64,000 bases of DNA from Novosphingobium aquimarinum (GCF_009746585.1 NZ_WRPO01000021.1:1-64000), one strand, 5' to 3'. Shown: positions 51,659 to 61,486, counted from the first letter of the stretch. Program-made: numbers and translations. Notes: generated by a model from the letters alone, not told the origin.

Positions 51659-53389
51659 ATGAGTGGCGACGAGAATTTCCGCATTCGGCCTGGCCGCATC
51701 CGCTCGCGCGGCAGCCAACGTGCGCGGCCGATCATCGCCCAGGCGCTTGCCGCCGCGCAGCGCGCCGGGGGCCATATTTCGCGACGCGGCCGGATCATTG
51801 CGCCGGGCCGTGCGACCTTCGGGCGTGGCCGCGTCGCCAGCCTGCGCGCTACGCACCGGCTCGGCCACCGATCGCGCCAGGTCGTCGTCAAGGCGCGGGT
51901 GGTCCGCCACGGCGGCCGCGCCTCGCTCGCGGCGCACCTCAACTATCTACAACGCGATGGCGTCACTCGCGACGGCGAGAAGGGCGTGTTGTTCGGCGCC
52001 GACGCCGAGGGTCTCGATCGCAACGCATTCGCCGCGCGCTGCGAGAACGACCGGCACCACTTCCGCTTCATCGTCTCGCCCGAGGATGCGCCCGACATGG
52101 GCGACCTCAAGGGCTTCACCCGCGAGCTGATGACGCGAATGGAAAAGGATCTCGGCACCCGTCTCGACTGGCGAGCCGTCGAGCACTGGAACACCGATAA
52201 CCCCCATGTCCATGTCATCGTGCGCGGCGTGGCCGAAGACGGCCAGAACCTCGTTATCTCGCGCGACTATATCGGCGAGGGAATGCGCGCCACCGCGCGC
52301 GAGATCGTCACCCGCGAGCTGGGGTTGCGCCGCGACCTCGACATCCGCACCTCGCTGGAGCGACAGGTCGACGCCGAACGCTGGACCGAGATCGACCGCG
52401 ACCTCTCGCGCACGCTTGGCCGCGAGGGCGTCATCGACATGGCGCCCGAACCGGGCGTGCGGCCGGACGGGGATCACACGCTGCGGATCGGACGACTGCG
52501 CAAGCTGGAGGGGCTCGGCCTCGCCAGCGAGATCGCGCCGGGCCAGTGGACGCTTGCGGACAATGCGCAGGCCGCGCTGCGCGAGCTGGGTGAGCGCGGC
52601 GACATCATCAAGCGGATGCACAAGGCGATGAGCGATCGCGGCGTTGACCGGGGCGCCGCCAGCTATGTGCTCCAACCCGATCCCGCCCAGCCCGTCATCG
52701 GCAAGCTGGTCGACCGCGGACTCCATGACGAGCTGACCGGCCGCGCCTACGCGATCGTCGACGGGATCGACGGACGCACCCACCATGTCCAGTTTCCCGA
52801 CATCGAGGCGACCGGCGATTGCAGGCCCGGCGCGATCGTCGAGCTGCGCCGCTTCGAGGACCGCAAGGGCCGCCAGCGGGTGGCGCTTGCCGTGCGATCA
52901 GACCTGGATTTGCCGGGACAGGTCCATGCGCCGGGAGCCACCTGGCTCGACCGCCGTAACCTGTCGAGCGAAGGCCGCGATCTCGGCGGCGGCTTCGGGA
53001 CCGAAGTGCGCGCGGCGATGGAAGCACGCGCCGAACATCTCGCCGATATCGGCCTCGCGCGGCGACAGGGGCAACGCATCATTTTCGCACGCGGCCTGCT
53101 CGACAGGCTGAAGCGTCGCGAACTGGACGCGGCGGCCAAGGACCTGTCGGCCGATATCGGTCTGCCGCACACGCCCTCAAAGGCCGGCGAATATGTCGCC
53201 GGCACGGTGCGGCAGCGCCTCACGCTCGCCTCGGGCCGCTTCGCCATGATCGACGACGGCCTGAGTTTCCAGCTCGTCCCCTGGACCCCGTCGCTCGACC
53301 GCCAGATCGGCAAGCACATCTCCGGCGTCATGCGTGGCGACGGCGGCGTGGACTGGTCGCTCGGTCGCGGCCGGGGGCTCGGGCTGTAA
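51659..53389 (+). CDS. VirD2-like relaxase with DUF3363 domain
   Basis: A 576-residue relaxase collinear with the one at 11579: LNYLQRDGVTRDG (candidate nicking Tyr), DRHHFRFIVSPED and EHWNTDNPHVHVIVRG (metal His cluster), then DUF3363. The start ATG at 51659 gives MSGDENFRIRPG, matching the other copy. The two proteins are similar but clearly diverged, so the two elements probably have separate transfer origins. traG follows by 20 bases. Confidence 0.92.
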   Translation: MSGDENFRIRPGRIRSRGSQRARPIIAQALAAAQRAGGHISRRGRIIAPGRATFGRGRVASLRATHRLGHRSRQVVVKARVVRHGGRASLAAHLNYLQRDGVTRDGEKGVLFGADAEGLDRNAFAARCENDRHHFRFIVSPEDAPDMGDLKGFTRELMTRMEKDLGTRLDWRAVEHWNTDNPHVHVIVRGVAEDGQNLVISRDYIGEGMRATAREIVTRELGLRRDLDIRTSLERQVDAERWTEIDRDLSRTLGREGVIDMAPEPGVRPDGDHTLRIGRLRKLEGLGLASEIAPGQWTLADNAQAALRELGERGDIIKRMHKAMSDRGVDRGAASYVLQPDPAQPVIGKLVDRGLHDELTGRAYAIVDGIDGRTHHVQFPDIEATGDCRPGAIVELRRFEDRKGRQRVALAVRSDLDLPGQVHAPGATWLDRRNLSSEGRDLGGGFGTEVRAAMEARAEHLADIGLARRQGQRIIFARGLLDRLKRRELDAAAKDLSADIGLPHTPSKAGEYVAGTVRQRLTLASGRFAMIDDGLSFQLVPWTPSLDRQIGKHISGVMRGDGGVDWSLGRGRGLGL

Positions 53390-53409
53390 CCCTCCCAGGG
53401 AGATTGAAT

Positions 53410-55434
53410 ATGCCCGCCAGCAAGATTCTTTGGGGCCAGGTCGTCACCGTCCTCGCGATCATCGTTGCGACGCTCTGGATCGCCACCCAATGGACGGCCG
53501 CGGCGCTCGACTATCAGCCGCAACTCGGCCCGCCCTGGTTCGTCGTCTTCGGGTGGCCAGTTTATCCACCCTACGCCTTTTTCGTCTGGATGTTCTTCTA
53601 CGACGCCTATGCGCCCAGGATATTCGAGACCGGCGCGCTGATCGCCGCTTCGGGAGGCTTCCTCGCCTTCATCGTCGCCATCGCCATGTCGGTGCGCCGC
53701 GCCCGCGAACTGAACAACGCTGAGACCTATGGCTCGGCCCGCTGGGCGGAGCGCCAGGAAGTGGAGGCCGCCGGCCTGCTCGGGCCAAACGGCGTCACGC
53801 TGGGCCGGCTGGGACGCGACTATCTGCGCCACGACGGCCCCGAGCATGTGCTGTGCTTCGCGCCGACCCGAAGCGGCAAGGGCGTGGGTCTGGTGGTGCC
53901 GACGCTGCTGACCTGGCCGGAGAGCTGTATCGTCCACGACATCAAGGGCGAGAACTGGCAACTCACCGCGGGCTTTCGCGCACGCCACGGCCGCGTATTG
54001 CAGTTCGATCCGACCGACGCGCGCTCGGCCGCCTACAACCCGCTGCTCGAAATCCGCAAGGGCGCCCTGGAGGTGCGCGACGTGCAGAACGTCGCCGACG
54101 TGCTGGTCGATCCCGAAGGCAGCCTGGAGAAGCGCAACCACTGGGAAAAGACCTCCCATGCGCTGCTGGTCGGCGCGATCCTGCATGTCCTCTATGCCGG
54201 TGAGAACAAGACCCTGGCCGGCGTCGCCGCCTTCCTGTCGGACCCACGCCAGCCGATCGAATCCACCCTGCGCGCGATGATGACCACGCCGCATCTTGGG
54301 CGAGTCGGCGTCCATCCCGTCGTGGCCTCGGCCGCGCGGGAGCTGCTCAACAAATCGGCCAACGAACGATCCGGCGTCCTCTCGACCGCGATGTCGTTCC
54401 TCGGCCTCTATCGCGATCCGGTCGTCGCCGAGGTGACGAGCCGCTGCGATTGGCGCATCGCCGATCTGGTTGAGGGAGCGTTGCCCACCACGCTCTACCT
54501 AGTCGTCCCGCCCTCCGACATCTCGCGCACCCGGCCGCTGATCCGGCTCATGCTCAATCAGATCGGGCGGCGCCTGACCGAGGATCTGAAGCCCGCGGCC
54601 GAGCGTCACGAACTGCTCATTATGTTCGACGAGCTACCGTCCGAGGGGCGCTTGGATTTCTTTGAAAGCCAGCTCGCCTTCATGGCCGGCTACAAGATCA
54701 AATGCTTCCTGATCGCGCAGTCGCTCAATCAGATCGAGAAGGCTTACGGCCCCAACAACGCGATTCTCGACAACTGCCATGTCCGGGTCTCGTTCGCCTC
54801 CAATGACGAGCGCACCGCCAAGCGCATCTCCGACGCGCTCGGCACCGCCACTGAAATGCGCGCGATGAAGAACTATGCCGGCCATCGGCTCTCGCCATGG
54901 CTAGGCCATTTGATGGTGTCGCGCTCCGAGACTGCCCGCCAGCTCCTCACGCCCGGCGAGGTGATGCAGCTCCCGCCCGACGATGAGATCGTGATGGTGG
55001 CGGGTGTGCATCCGATCCGCGCCAGGAAGGTTCGCTACTTCAAGGACCGGCGGTTTACCGAGCGGCTGCTGCCGCCGCCGGACCCCAAGGCCGGCGTCGG
55101 AAAGCCGCGCCCCGATGATTGGAGCGGCATGCCGCCAATCGCGGCGCCGCCGATGCCCGAGCCGACCGAGGAGAAGGCGCCGAAAAAGCCGAAGAAGAAA
55201 AAGGCGACCAGGAAAGCAGGAGCGGAGGGTGATGCGGAGAATGCGGACCTGCGCCGCGAGCCTGATATGGAGCGGCATATCGACATCGCGCCGCCACCGG
55301 GCCCGACGCCCGCCAACGAGTTCGAGCTGGACGAGCAGGACACCGACGCGGTGCGGCAGGCAACAGTGCGGCGACAGATGCGGGGCATGGCACGGCAGGC
55401 GTCGCTCGATCCTGATGACGGCATCGAGCTATGA
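53410..55434 (+). CDS. traG: TraG/VirD4-type coupling protein with altered Walker B neighbourhood
   Basis: A 674-residue coupling ATPase homologous to 13357-15330: two N-terminal membrane helices, Walker A APTRSGKGVG near 151 and Walker B LLIMFDELPSEGRLDFFE near 402. The usual DEFxxLG of this motif reads DELPSEG here, while the element A copy has DEFPALG. The C-terminal tail has a Lys-rich patch (KAPKKPKKKKATRKAG). The rest is well conserved, so it is probably functional. Shares ATGA with the RHH gene. Confidence 0.92.
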   Translation: MPASKILWGQVVTVLAIIVATLWIATQWTAAALDYQPQLGPPWFVVFGWPVYPPYAFFVWMFFYDAYAPRIFETGALIAASGGFLAFIVAIAMSVRRARELNNAETYGSARWAERQEVEAAGLLGPNGVTLGRLGRDYLRHDGPEHVLCFAPTRSGKGVGLVVPTLLTWPESCIVHDIKGENWQLTAGFRARHGRVLQFDPTDARSAAYNPLLEIRKGALEVRDVQNVADVLVDPEGSLEKRNHWEKTSHALLVGAILHVLYAGENKTLAGVAAFLSDPRQPIESTLRAMMTTPHLGRVGVHPVVASAARELLNKSANERSGVLSTAMSFLGLYRDPVVAEVTSRCDWRIADLVEGALPTTLYLVVPPSDISRTRPLIRLMLNQIGRRLTEDLKPAAERHELLIMFDELPSEGRLDFFESQLAFMAGYKIKCFLIAQSLNQIEKAYGPNNAILDNCHVRVSFASNDERTAKRISDALGTATEMRAMKNYAGHRLSPWLGHLMVSRSETARQLLTPGEVMQLPPDDEIVMVAGVHPIRARKVRYFKDRRFTERLLPPPDPKAGVGKPRPDDWSGMPPIAAPPMPEPTEEKAPKKPKKKKATRKAGAEGDAENADLRREPDMERHIDIAPPPGPTPANEFELDEQDTDAVRQATVRRQMRGMARQASLDPDDGIEL

Positions 55435-55844
55435 CCACCAAGACGCCGTTCTCGGTCTATCTCGACCCGGAGCTGATGCAGGCTCTTGCCGCCTATGCCG
55501 ACCGGCGCGGCAAGTCGCGCTCGCTGGTCGCCGAGGCGGCCATTGCATCCTTCCTGTCGCCTGACGCCGACGAGCAGCGCGAGGCGGCCATTGCCAAGCG
55601 TCTTGATCGACTCGATCGACGCCAGACACGGCTTGAGCGCGATGTCGGGATCGGCCTCGAGATGATCGCGCTGTTCGTCCGCTTCTGGCTGTCGAACACA
55701 CCGCAGCCGCCCGAAACCGAGCGCGCCGCGATGCGCCGCTTGGGGAACGATCGCTACGACGCCTTTATAGAAGCGTTAGGCCGGCGAATCGCGAAAGGTC
55801 CGAAGGTCCGGCAGGAGATCGGCGAGGATGTAGAAGCTGCGTAA
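55431..55844 (+). CDS. CopG-like ribbon-helix-helix protein downstream of traG
   Basis: A 137-residue protein with N-terminal RHH (FSVYLDPELMQALAAYADRRGKSRSLVAEAAI), coiled coil and ALFVRFWLS, the counterpart of 15340-15786. It is the last backbone gene before the cargo; after it, 170 bases without a clear gene lead to the restriction operon. Confidence 0.85.
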   Translation: MTTKTPFSVYLDPELMQALAAYADRRGKSRSLVAEAAIASFLSPDADEQREAAIAKRLDRLDRRQTRLERDVGIGLEMIALFVRFWLSNTPQPPETERAAMRRLGNDRYDAFIEALGRRIAKGPKVRQEIGEDVEAA

Positions 55845-56021
55845 TAGAAGTCCGCTCGTAGGACGATCCGGAACGTCTCCGTTGCAGAATGCAAAGACCA
55901 GAAGCTGCCATTCCGATTTCTCAAGGGTATCGCAGATACGTCACCGAGATTGCACACGATCACAAAGTTAGGCCGCGCGCGCCACATTTCTAATGCGTCA
56001 AGCGCCTTAACGTAGGTGGGA

Positions 56022-56050
56022 TTGACAAACTTCGTTCTCCAGCCCATCAT
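56022..56050 (+). promoter_or_regulatory. Candidate promoter of the type I restriction operon
   Basis: TTGACA (56022-56027) is followed after 17 bases by CATCAT (56045-56050). The predicted start point would be at or just before the ATG at 56058, implying a leaderless or very short-leader hsdS transcript. The -10 is weak. Confidence 0.4.
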
Positions 56051-56057
56051 GTGTCGC

Positions 56058-56678
56058 ATGAAGTGCTTTGATGCATACGATACTGATGTTCTGGGTGGCT
56101 TCGCGTCAATCTCTGCAGGCTACCCTTTTCGCGGCAAAATCGATGCGCTGCCGGAAGGCGGGGTCGCCGTTATACAAATGCGCAACGCCGATCCTGATAC
56201 TGGGATCGATTGGGATGGGCTTTCGCGCATTGAGCTGCCACGCCCATCCGCAAAAGCATTTCTCCGGCCCAACGACATCATTCTGTCCACACGCGGTGGG
56301 CGCAACTTCCCCTATTGCATCGAGGAACGTGACGAACAGGTCGTTTGCTCACCGCATTTCTTTGTCATCCGCGTCAGAACCGACGCGATCCTGCCCAAGT
56401 TTCTAGCTTGGCAGATGATGCAGAAGCCCGCGCAGGACTATTTCGCGGCGGGCGCGACAGGCTCCTACATCCTCAACCTCAAACGCGAGGTGGTGGAGAA
56501 TCTGCCAATCACGATCCCGCCGCTCGCCCAGCAGCAACACATCGCCGATCTGGATGCAGCTATGCGAGGCGAACGCGCAATCCTGACCCAACTCATCGAC
56601 AACAGAGCCGCCGAAATGACGGCCATTGCCCAGCAGCTGCTTGCACCTGCCTTTCAGCGCCCGGAACAGAGAGCATAA
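56058..56678 (+). CDS. hsdS: Type I restriction S subunit, single-TRD (half-length)
   Basis: A 206-residue protein with one target-recognition domain (GGFASISAGYPFRGKID, VIQMRNADPDTGIDWDGL, LRPNDIILSTRGGRNFPYCIEE) and one conserved coiled-coil region (LPITIPPLAQQQHIADLDAAMRGERAILTQLIDNRAAEM). Full S subunits have two TRDs, so this is a half subunit that may dimerise or be an extra specificity module. Start uncertain: ATG at 56058, ATG at 56049 or GTG at 56016. Its stop overlaps hsdM (TAATG). Confidence 0.82.
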   Translation: MKCFDAYDTDVLGGFASISAGYPFRGKIDALPEGGVAVIQMRNADPDTGIDWDGLSRIELPRPSAKAFLRPNDIILSTRGGRNFPYCIEERDEQVVCSPHFFVIRVRTDAILPKFLAWQMMQKPAQDYFAAGATGSYILNLKREVVENLPITIPPLAQQQHIADLDAAMRGERAILTQLIDNRAAEMTAIAQQLLAPAFQRPEQRA

Positions 56679-58186
56679 TGAACGACCAGATCAAACAGGA
56701 CGAAGTGAACAAGGCCGTCTGGGCTGCCTGCGACACCTTTCGCGGGACGGTCTCTGCCGATGTCTACAAGGACTACGTCCTCACTATGCTGTTCCTGAAA
56801 TACCTGTCGGATGTGTGGCAGGACCACTACGATAAGTACCAGAAAGAATATGGCGATACGCCCGAGCTGATCGCCGAATTGATGACGAACGAGCGCTTCG
56901 TACTGCCCGAATCCGCCAACTTCACCACGCTCTACAAGGCGCGGCACGAGCCGGGCAACGGCGAACGGATCGACAAGGCGCTGCACGCCATCGAGGAGGC
57001 TAACGTCGGCAAATTGCGCGACGTGTTCCAGGATATCAGCTTCAACTCCAACAAGCTGGGTGAGGAGAAACAGAAGAACGACATCCTGCGCCACCTGCTG
57101 GAAGACTTCTCGCGTCCCGAGCTGAACATGCGCCCCTCTCGCATTGGCAATCTGGATGTGATCGGCAACGCCTACGAATTCCTGATCAAGAACTTCGCCG
57201 CCGACGCGGGCCGCAAGGCAGGCGAATTCTACACCCCCCCCGAAGTATCCGAACTGATGGCCGAGATCATGGACATGACCGAGGGCGAGGAAGCCTGCGA
57301 TCCCACCTGTGGTTCCGGTTCGCTGTTGATGAAATGCGGTCGCCGCGTGCAGGCCAAGTTCGGCGGGTCGAAGAAATACGCGCTCTACGGCCAGGAATCG
57401 ATCGGCAGCACCTGGGCGCTCGCCAAGATGAACATGTTCCTCCACGGCGAGGACAATCACCGGATCGAGTGGGGCGACACGATCAACAACCCCAAGTTGC
57501 TGGACGGCGATGACCGGCTTAAGCACTTTGATATCGTCGTCGCCAATCCGCCTTTCAGCCTCGACAAGTGGGGTGTCGATGCAGCGGAGAACGACAAGTT
57601 CGGGCGTTTCCGGCGCGGTATCCCGCCGCGCACCAAAGGCGATTACGCCTTCATCCTCCACATGATCGAAACCATGAAGCCCCGGACTGGGCGCATGGCC
57701 GTGGTGGCGCCGCACGGCGTGCTGTTCCGGGGGGCGAGCGAGGGCCGCATCCGCCAGAAGCTGATTGAGGAAAACCTGCTCGAAGCGGTGATCGGCCTGC
57801 CGGAAAAGCTGTTCTATGGCACCGGCATCCCGGCCTGCATCTTGATTTTCCGCAAGACCAAGTCGGATGACAAGGTGATGTTCATCGACGCGAGCCGCGA
57901 GTTCAAATCGGGTAAGAACCAGAACCAGCTTGATGACAGCAATCTGGCGAAGATCGTCGAGACCTACCGGGCACGCGAAACGGTCGACAAATACGCCTAT
58001 CTCGCCACGCCCGCAGAGTTGGCCGAGAACGACTACAACCTCAACATCCCGCGCTACGTCGACACCTTCGAGGAAGAGGAGGAGATCGACCTGGTCGCCG
58101 TCCGCGCCGAGCGGTTGAAGCTCAAGGCTGACCTCGCCGCGCTGGAAGAGAAGATGGACGGCTATCTCAAGGAGCTTGGCTACTGA
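56678..58186 (+). CDS. hsdM: Type I restriction-modification methyltransferase HsdM
   Basis: A 502-residue N6-adenine methyltransferase: helical N-terminal domain (VWAACDTFRGTVSADVYKDYVLTMLFLKYLSDVW), then AGRKAGEFYTPPEV near 180, the SAM motif DPTCGSGSLLMKC near 207 and catalytic NPPF near 289. With HsdS it methylates the recognition site. Overlaps rhuM by one base (TGATG). Confidence 0.93.
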   Translation: MNDQIKQDEVNKAVWAACDTFRGTVSADVYKDYVLTMLFLKYLSDVWQDHYDKYQKEYGDTPELIAELMTNERFVLPESANFTTLYKARHEPGNGERIDKALHAIEEANVGKLRDVFQDISFNSNKLGEEKQKNDILRHLLEDFSRPELNMRPSRIGNLDVIGNAYEFLIKNFAADAGRKAGEFYTPPEVSELMAEIMDMTEGEEACDPTCGSGSLLMKCGRRVQAKFGGSKKYALYGQESIGSTWALAKMNMFLHGEDNHRIEWGDTINNPKLLDGDDRLKHFDIVVANPPFSLDKWGVDAAENDKFGRFRRGIPPRTKGDYAFILHMIETMKPRTGRMAVVAPHGVLFRGASEGRIRQKLIEENLLEAVIGLPEKLFYGTGIPACILIFRKTKSDDKVMFIDASREFKSGKNQNQLDDSNLAKIVETYRARETVDKYAYLATPAELAENDYNLNIPRYVDTFEEEEEIDLVAVRAERLKLKADLAALEEKMDGYLKELGY

Positions 58187-59220
58187 TGGCGGGCGAGATC
58201 ATCCAGTACCAGACGGAGGACGGCGTCACCGTCATTCGCCTTCAGGCGAGCGATGGCAGCGTGTGGCTGAGCCAGGCCGACATGGCCGAGCTGTTTCAGG
58301 TCACCTCGCAGGCGATCACTCAGCACATCCGGGCGATCTACGAGGATGGCGAGCTGGACAGCCAAGCAACCTGTAACGATTACTTACAAGTTCGAACCGA
58401 GGGCAAGCGCGAGGTTTCCCGCCAGATTGCGCACTACAACCTGCAAATGATCCTCGCAGTCGGCTTCCGCGTGCGGTCGCTGCGGGGGATGCAATTCCGG
58501 CGTTGGGCATCGGAGGCGCTGAGCGAATATCTGGTCAAGGGCTTCGTCATGGACGACGAGCGCCTGAAGGAACCGGACAACGACTATTTCGAAGAGCTGC
58601 TCGCCCGCATCCGCGACATCCGCGCGTCGGAAAAGCTGTTCTACAAGAAGGTGCTCGATATCTACGCAACCGCCGTGGATTATGACCCCAGAGCAGAGGC
58701 CAGCCAGCAGTTCTTCCAGACGGTGCAGAACAAGATGCACCACGCCGCACACGGCCAAACGGCAGCGGAAACCAAGCTGGCCCGCGCTGACAGCGCCAAG
58801 CCGATGATGGGGCTGACCAGTTGGCCCGGTGAGAAGCGGGGGCGGCCGCCCACCAAACAGGACGCGCAGGTGGCAAAGAACTATTTGGCGGACGACGAGA
58901 TGGAGACGCTGAACCGCATCACCGTTGCCTTCCTGGAATTTGCCGAGGCGATGGCGAAAAACCGCAAGCCGATGCACATGGCCGACTGGATCGCCAAGCT
59001 GGACGATTTCCTGAAGCTGGGCGATCACGCGCTGCTCGATGGTGCGGGCAAGGTCACCGCTGATCGGGCCAAGCGTCATGTCGATGCCGAATATGACCGC
59101 TGGCACACCCGCGCGATCAACGCGCCGAGCGCGGTCGAGCAGCACTTTATCGAGGCCACCGCCAAGGTGAAAAAGCTCGCCGCTGAGCAGCCCGCCAAGG
59201 GCAAGGGCGGTGCGAAATGA
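58186..59220 (+). CDS. RhuM-family protein in the hsd operon
   Basis: A 344-residue protein with typical RhuM sequence (EIIQYQTEDGVTVIRLQASDGSVWLSQADMAELFQVTSQAITQHI, a KilA-N/HTH-like start, then the Fic-associated-like middle FRVRSLRGMQFRRWASEALSEYLVKGF). RhuM genes are often found inside type I restriction operons; the molecular role is not known. The C-terminal 25 residues are Lys/Ala-rich. Coupled on both sides by overlaps. Confidence 0.88.
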   Translation: MAGEIIQYQTEDGVTVIRLQASDGSVWLSQADMAELFQVTSQAITQHIRAIYEDGELDSQATCNDYLQVRTEGKREVSRQIAHYNLQMILAVGFRVRSLRGMQFRRWASEALSEYLVKGFVMDDERLKEPDNDYFEELLARIRDIRASEKLFYKKVLDIYATAVDYDPRAEASQQFFQTVQNKMHHAAHGQTAAETKLARADSAKPMMGLTSWPGEKRGRPPTKQDAQVAKNYLADDEMETLNRITVAFLEFAEAMAKNRKPMHMADWIAKLDDFLKLGDHALLDGAGKVTADRAKRHVDAEYDRWHTRAINAPSAVEQHFIEATAKVKKLAAEQPAKGKGGAK

Positions 59221-60419
59221 TTCCGGAGGGGTGGGAAATCGCCGCCGTTTCGGAAATCTGCAAACTGCAGAACGGACACGGCTTCCGTCCACCCGACTGG
59301 TCAGAAAGCGGCTATCCGATTATTCGCATTCAGAATCTGAATGGAAATCAGAACTTCAACTACTTTGCAGGCACGCCAGAGCAGAAGTGGCTGGTCCCCC
59401 CTGGTCAAATCCTGTTTGCGTGGGCGGGCACAAAGGGGGCGTCTTTCGGCCCCACAATTTGGAAGGGCCCCACTGGCGTACTTAACCAGCATATCTTCAA
59501 GGTTTTCCCCGCCAAGAACGTCGATAAGGACTGGCTTTACATCGCACTGCGACATGTAACCGATCGGATTGAAGCTAAGGCTCATGGCTTCAAAGCAACG
59601 CTCGTCCACGTCAAGAAATCGGACATCGATCAGCACAGCGTGTTGCTGCCCCCTCTGCACGAGCAGCGCGAAATTGCTGAAACGCTGGCAACGTGGGACC
59701 GCGCCATCGAGACGGTCGAGGCGCTGATCGCCAACGCCCGCGCGCAGAAGCAGGCGCTGATGCAACAGCTGCTCCCCCATGGCACCAGCCCACCCAAGAA
59801 ACGTCTCGCCGGCTTTTCGGGGGAGTGGCGCACGTTGCGCATTGGTGATGTCACGAAGGAAATCTCCGAACGCGCTGGTGAAGAGGCTGGTTATCCGGTC
59901 CTCTCCTGCTCCAAATATGACGGAATGGTAGAGTCGCTGACCTACTTCAAGAAGAAGGTCTACAGCGACGATACTTCGAACTATAAGGTAATGCGGCGTG
60001 GCACTTTCGGCTTCCCCTCGAACCACATCGAGGAAGGGTCGATCGGCTATCAGGACCTGTTTGATGCAGGGATCGTCAGTCCAATCTATTGCGTATTCGT
60101 GACCGATGCACAGGTGGATGACGGCTTCCTCTACAAGCTGTTGAAGACCGACCGATACCGCCAGATTTTTGCAGCCGCGACCAACGCCTCCGTCGACCGA
60201 CGCGGCAGCCTTCGCTGGAAGGAGTTCTCACGGATTCCCTTGCCCCTGCCTCCGCTGGCAGAGCAGCGCGCAATAAATGAAGCGGTCAATGCGGTGGCCG
60301 ATGTTCAGCGCGGATACGAAGCCCAGCTCACCGCCCTCCGCCAAGAAAAGGCCGCGCTGATGCAGCAACTTCTCACCGGCAAACGGCGGGTCAAACTCCC
60401 AGAAAGCGAGGTGGCCTGA
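59217..60419 (+). CDS. hsdS: Type I restriction S subunit, two-TRD
   Basis: A 400-residue specificity subunit with two target-recognition domains: WEIAAVSEICKLQNGHGFRPPDWSESGYPIIRIQNL (first) and WRTLRIGDVTKEISERAGEEAGYPVLSC (second). Each is followed by a coiled coil opening with PPLHEQREIAETLATWDRAIETVEAL and PPLAEQRAINEAVNAVADVQRGYE. It sets the bipartite DNA target. It overlaps rhuM by four bases and the next gene by one (TGATG). Confidence 0.92.
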   Translation: MIPEGWEIAAVSEICKLQNGHGFRPPDWSESGYPIIRIQNLNGNQNFNYFAGTPEQKWLVPPGQILFAWAGTKGASFGPTIWKGPTGVLNQHIFKVFPAKNVDKDWLYIALRHVTDRIEAKAHGFKATLVHVKKSDIDQHSVLLPPLHEQREIAETLATWDRAIETVEALIANARAQKQALMQQLLPHGTSPPKKRLAGFSGEWRTLRIGDVTKEISERAGEEAGYPVLSCSKYDGMVESLTYFKKKVYSDDTSNYKVMRRGTFGFPSNHIEEGSIGYQDLFDAGIVSPIYCVFVTDAQVDDGFLYKLLKTDRYRQIFAAATNASVDRRGSLRWKEFSRIPLPLPPLAEQRAINEAVNAVADVQRGYEAQLTALRQEKAALMQQLLTGKRRVKLPESEVA

Positions 60420-61486
60420 TGCCGCTGATGACATTCGCAGAAGCAATCGAGGATTCCGAAAAGTACTCTAAGCGGCACCTGTTGCTCGGCAACGGCTTCA
60501 GCATCGCCTGCCGTGCTGACATCTTTCACTATGGATCGCTCTTCGCGCAGGCGGATTTCGCCCAAGTTCCCGAAGTCGAAGCCGTTTTCGCCGCTCTCGG
60601 CACGCAAGACTTCGAGCAGGCAATCCGCTCACTGGAAAACGCGGCCAGAATCTTGCCGCCTTATGTCCCAGATGGTGATGAGGCCATCACCAAGATGCTC
60701 GAGCACGCCAGTGCGCTGAAGGAGATTCTCGTCCAGACGATCGCCGGCAATCATCCCAACGTTCCGCCGGACATCCCCGATGCCAAGTTTTGGGCTTGTC
60801 GTCGCTTCCTCTCGCATTTCCTCGCCGGACCCAAAGCAGGGCAGGTCTTCACGCTCAACTATGACCTGCTGCTCTACTGGACGCTGATGCATGATGACAT
60901 GCCGTTCGGCGATCCGATCAACTTGGCCAAGAACGATGGATTCGGTAACGATGAGGACGATCCCGATGCGGACTACGTCGTCTGGCAGGGCGAAACCGGC
61001 GCACATGATGCGCGTGTGCATTTCCTTCACGGTGCGCTGCACCTATTCGATTCAGGTGCAGAGCTGAAGAAATACACCTGGGTTCGAACGAATGTCCCGC
61101 TTGTCGATCAGGCCCGCGCAGCGATTGCTGTGGATGCGTATCCACTCTTCGTCGCCGAGGGCACCAGCGCGAAGAAGAAGGCGAAAATCCGCCACAACGC
61201 CTACCTCTACCAAGGCTTCAAGCAGTTCACCGCCAATGTGAAGCAGGGCCAACATTGCATGTTCGTATTCGGCCATTCGCTTGCGGCGAATGATGATCAC
61301 ATCCTTGTCAGGATTGGCCGAGGGCGCTTCAAAAAGCTTTACGTTGGCATCTTTGGCGATCCGCTCACAGATGACAACCAACGCATCATGGCGCGAGCCC
61401 ACGAACTGGCCGCTATGCGACCTGCGAACTGGCAGCTTGGCGTTGAGTATTACGACGCTGTTTCCGCCAGCGTCTGGGGAACATGA
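60419..61486 (+). CDS. DUF4917 family protein, SIR2-like
   Basis: A 355-residue protein with LLLGNGFSIA (21-30), FTLNYDLLLYW (about 144-154) and VHFLHGALHLFDSG (about 200-213). These correspond to the GxGxS, NYD and HG motifs of SIR2-like proteins, so NAD binding is plausible, and DUF4917 belongs to that superfamily. It is embedded in the hsd operon between hsdS and a dGTPase, with overlaps on both sides; an abortive-infection arm is inferred. Activity is unproven, since the catalytic residues differ from classic SIR2. Confidence 0.78.
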   Translation: MPLMTFAEAIEDSEKYSKRHLLLGNGFSIACRADIFHYGSLFAQADFAQVPEVEAVFAALGTQDFEQAIRSLENAARILPPYVPDGDEAITKMLEHASALKEILVQTIAGNHPNVPPDIPDAKFWACRRFLSHFLAGPKAGQVFTLNYDLLLYWTLMHDDMPFGDPINLAKNDGFGNDEDDPDADYVVWQGETGAHDARVHFLHGALHLFDSGAELKKYTWVRTNVPLVDQARAAIAVDAYPLFVAEGTSAKKKAKIRHNAYLYQGFKQFTANVKQGQHCMFVFGHSLAANDDHILVRIGRGRFKKLYVGIFGDPLTDDNQRIMARAHELAAMRPANWQLGVEYYDAVSASVWGT

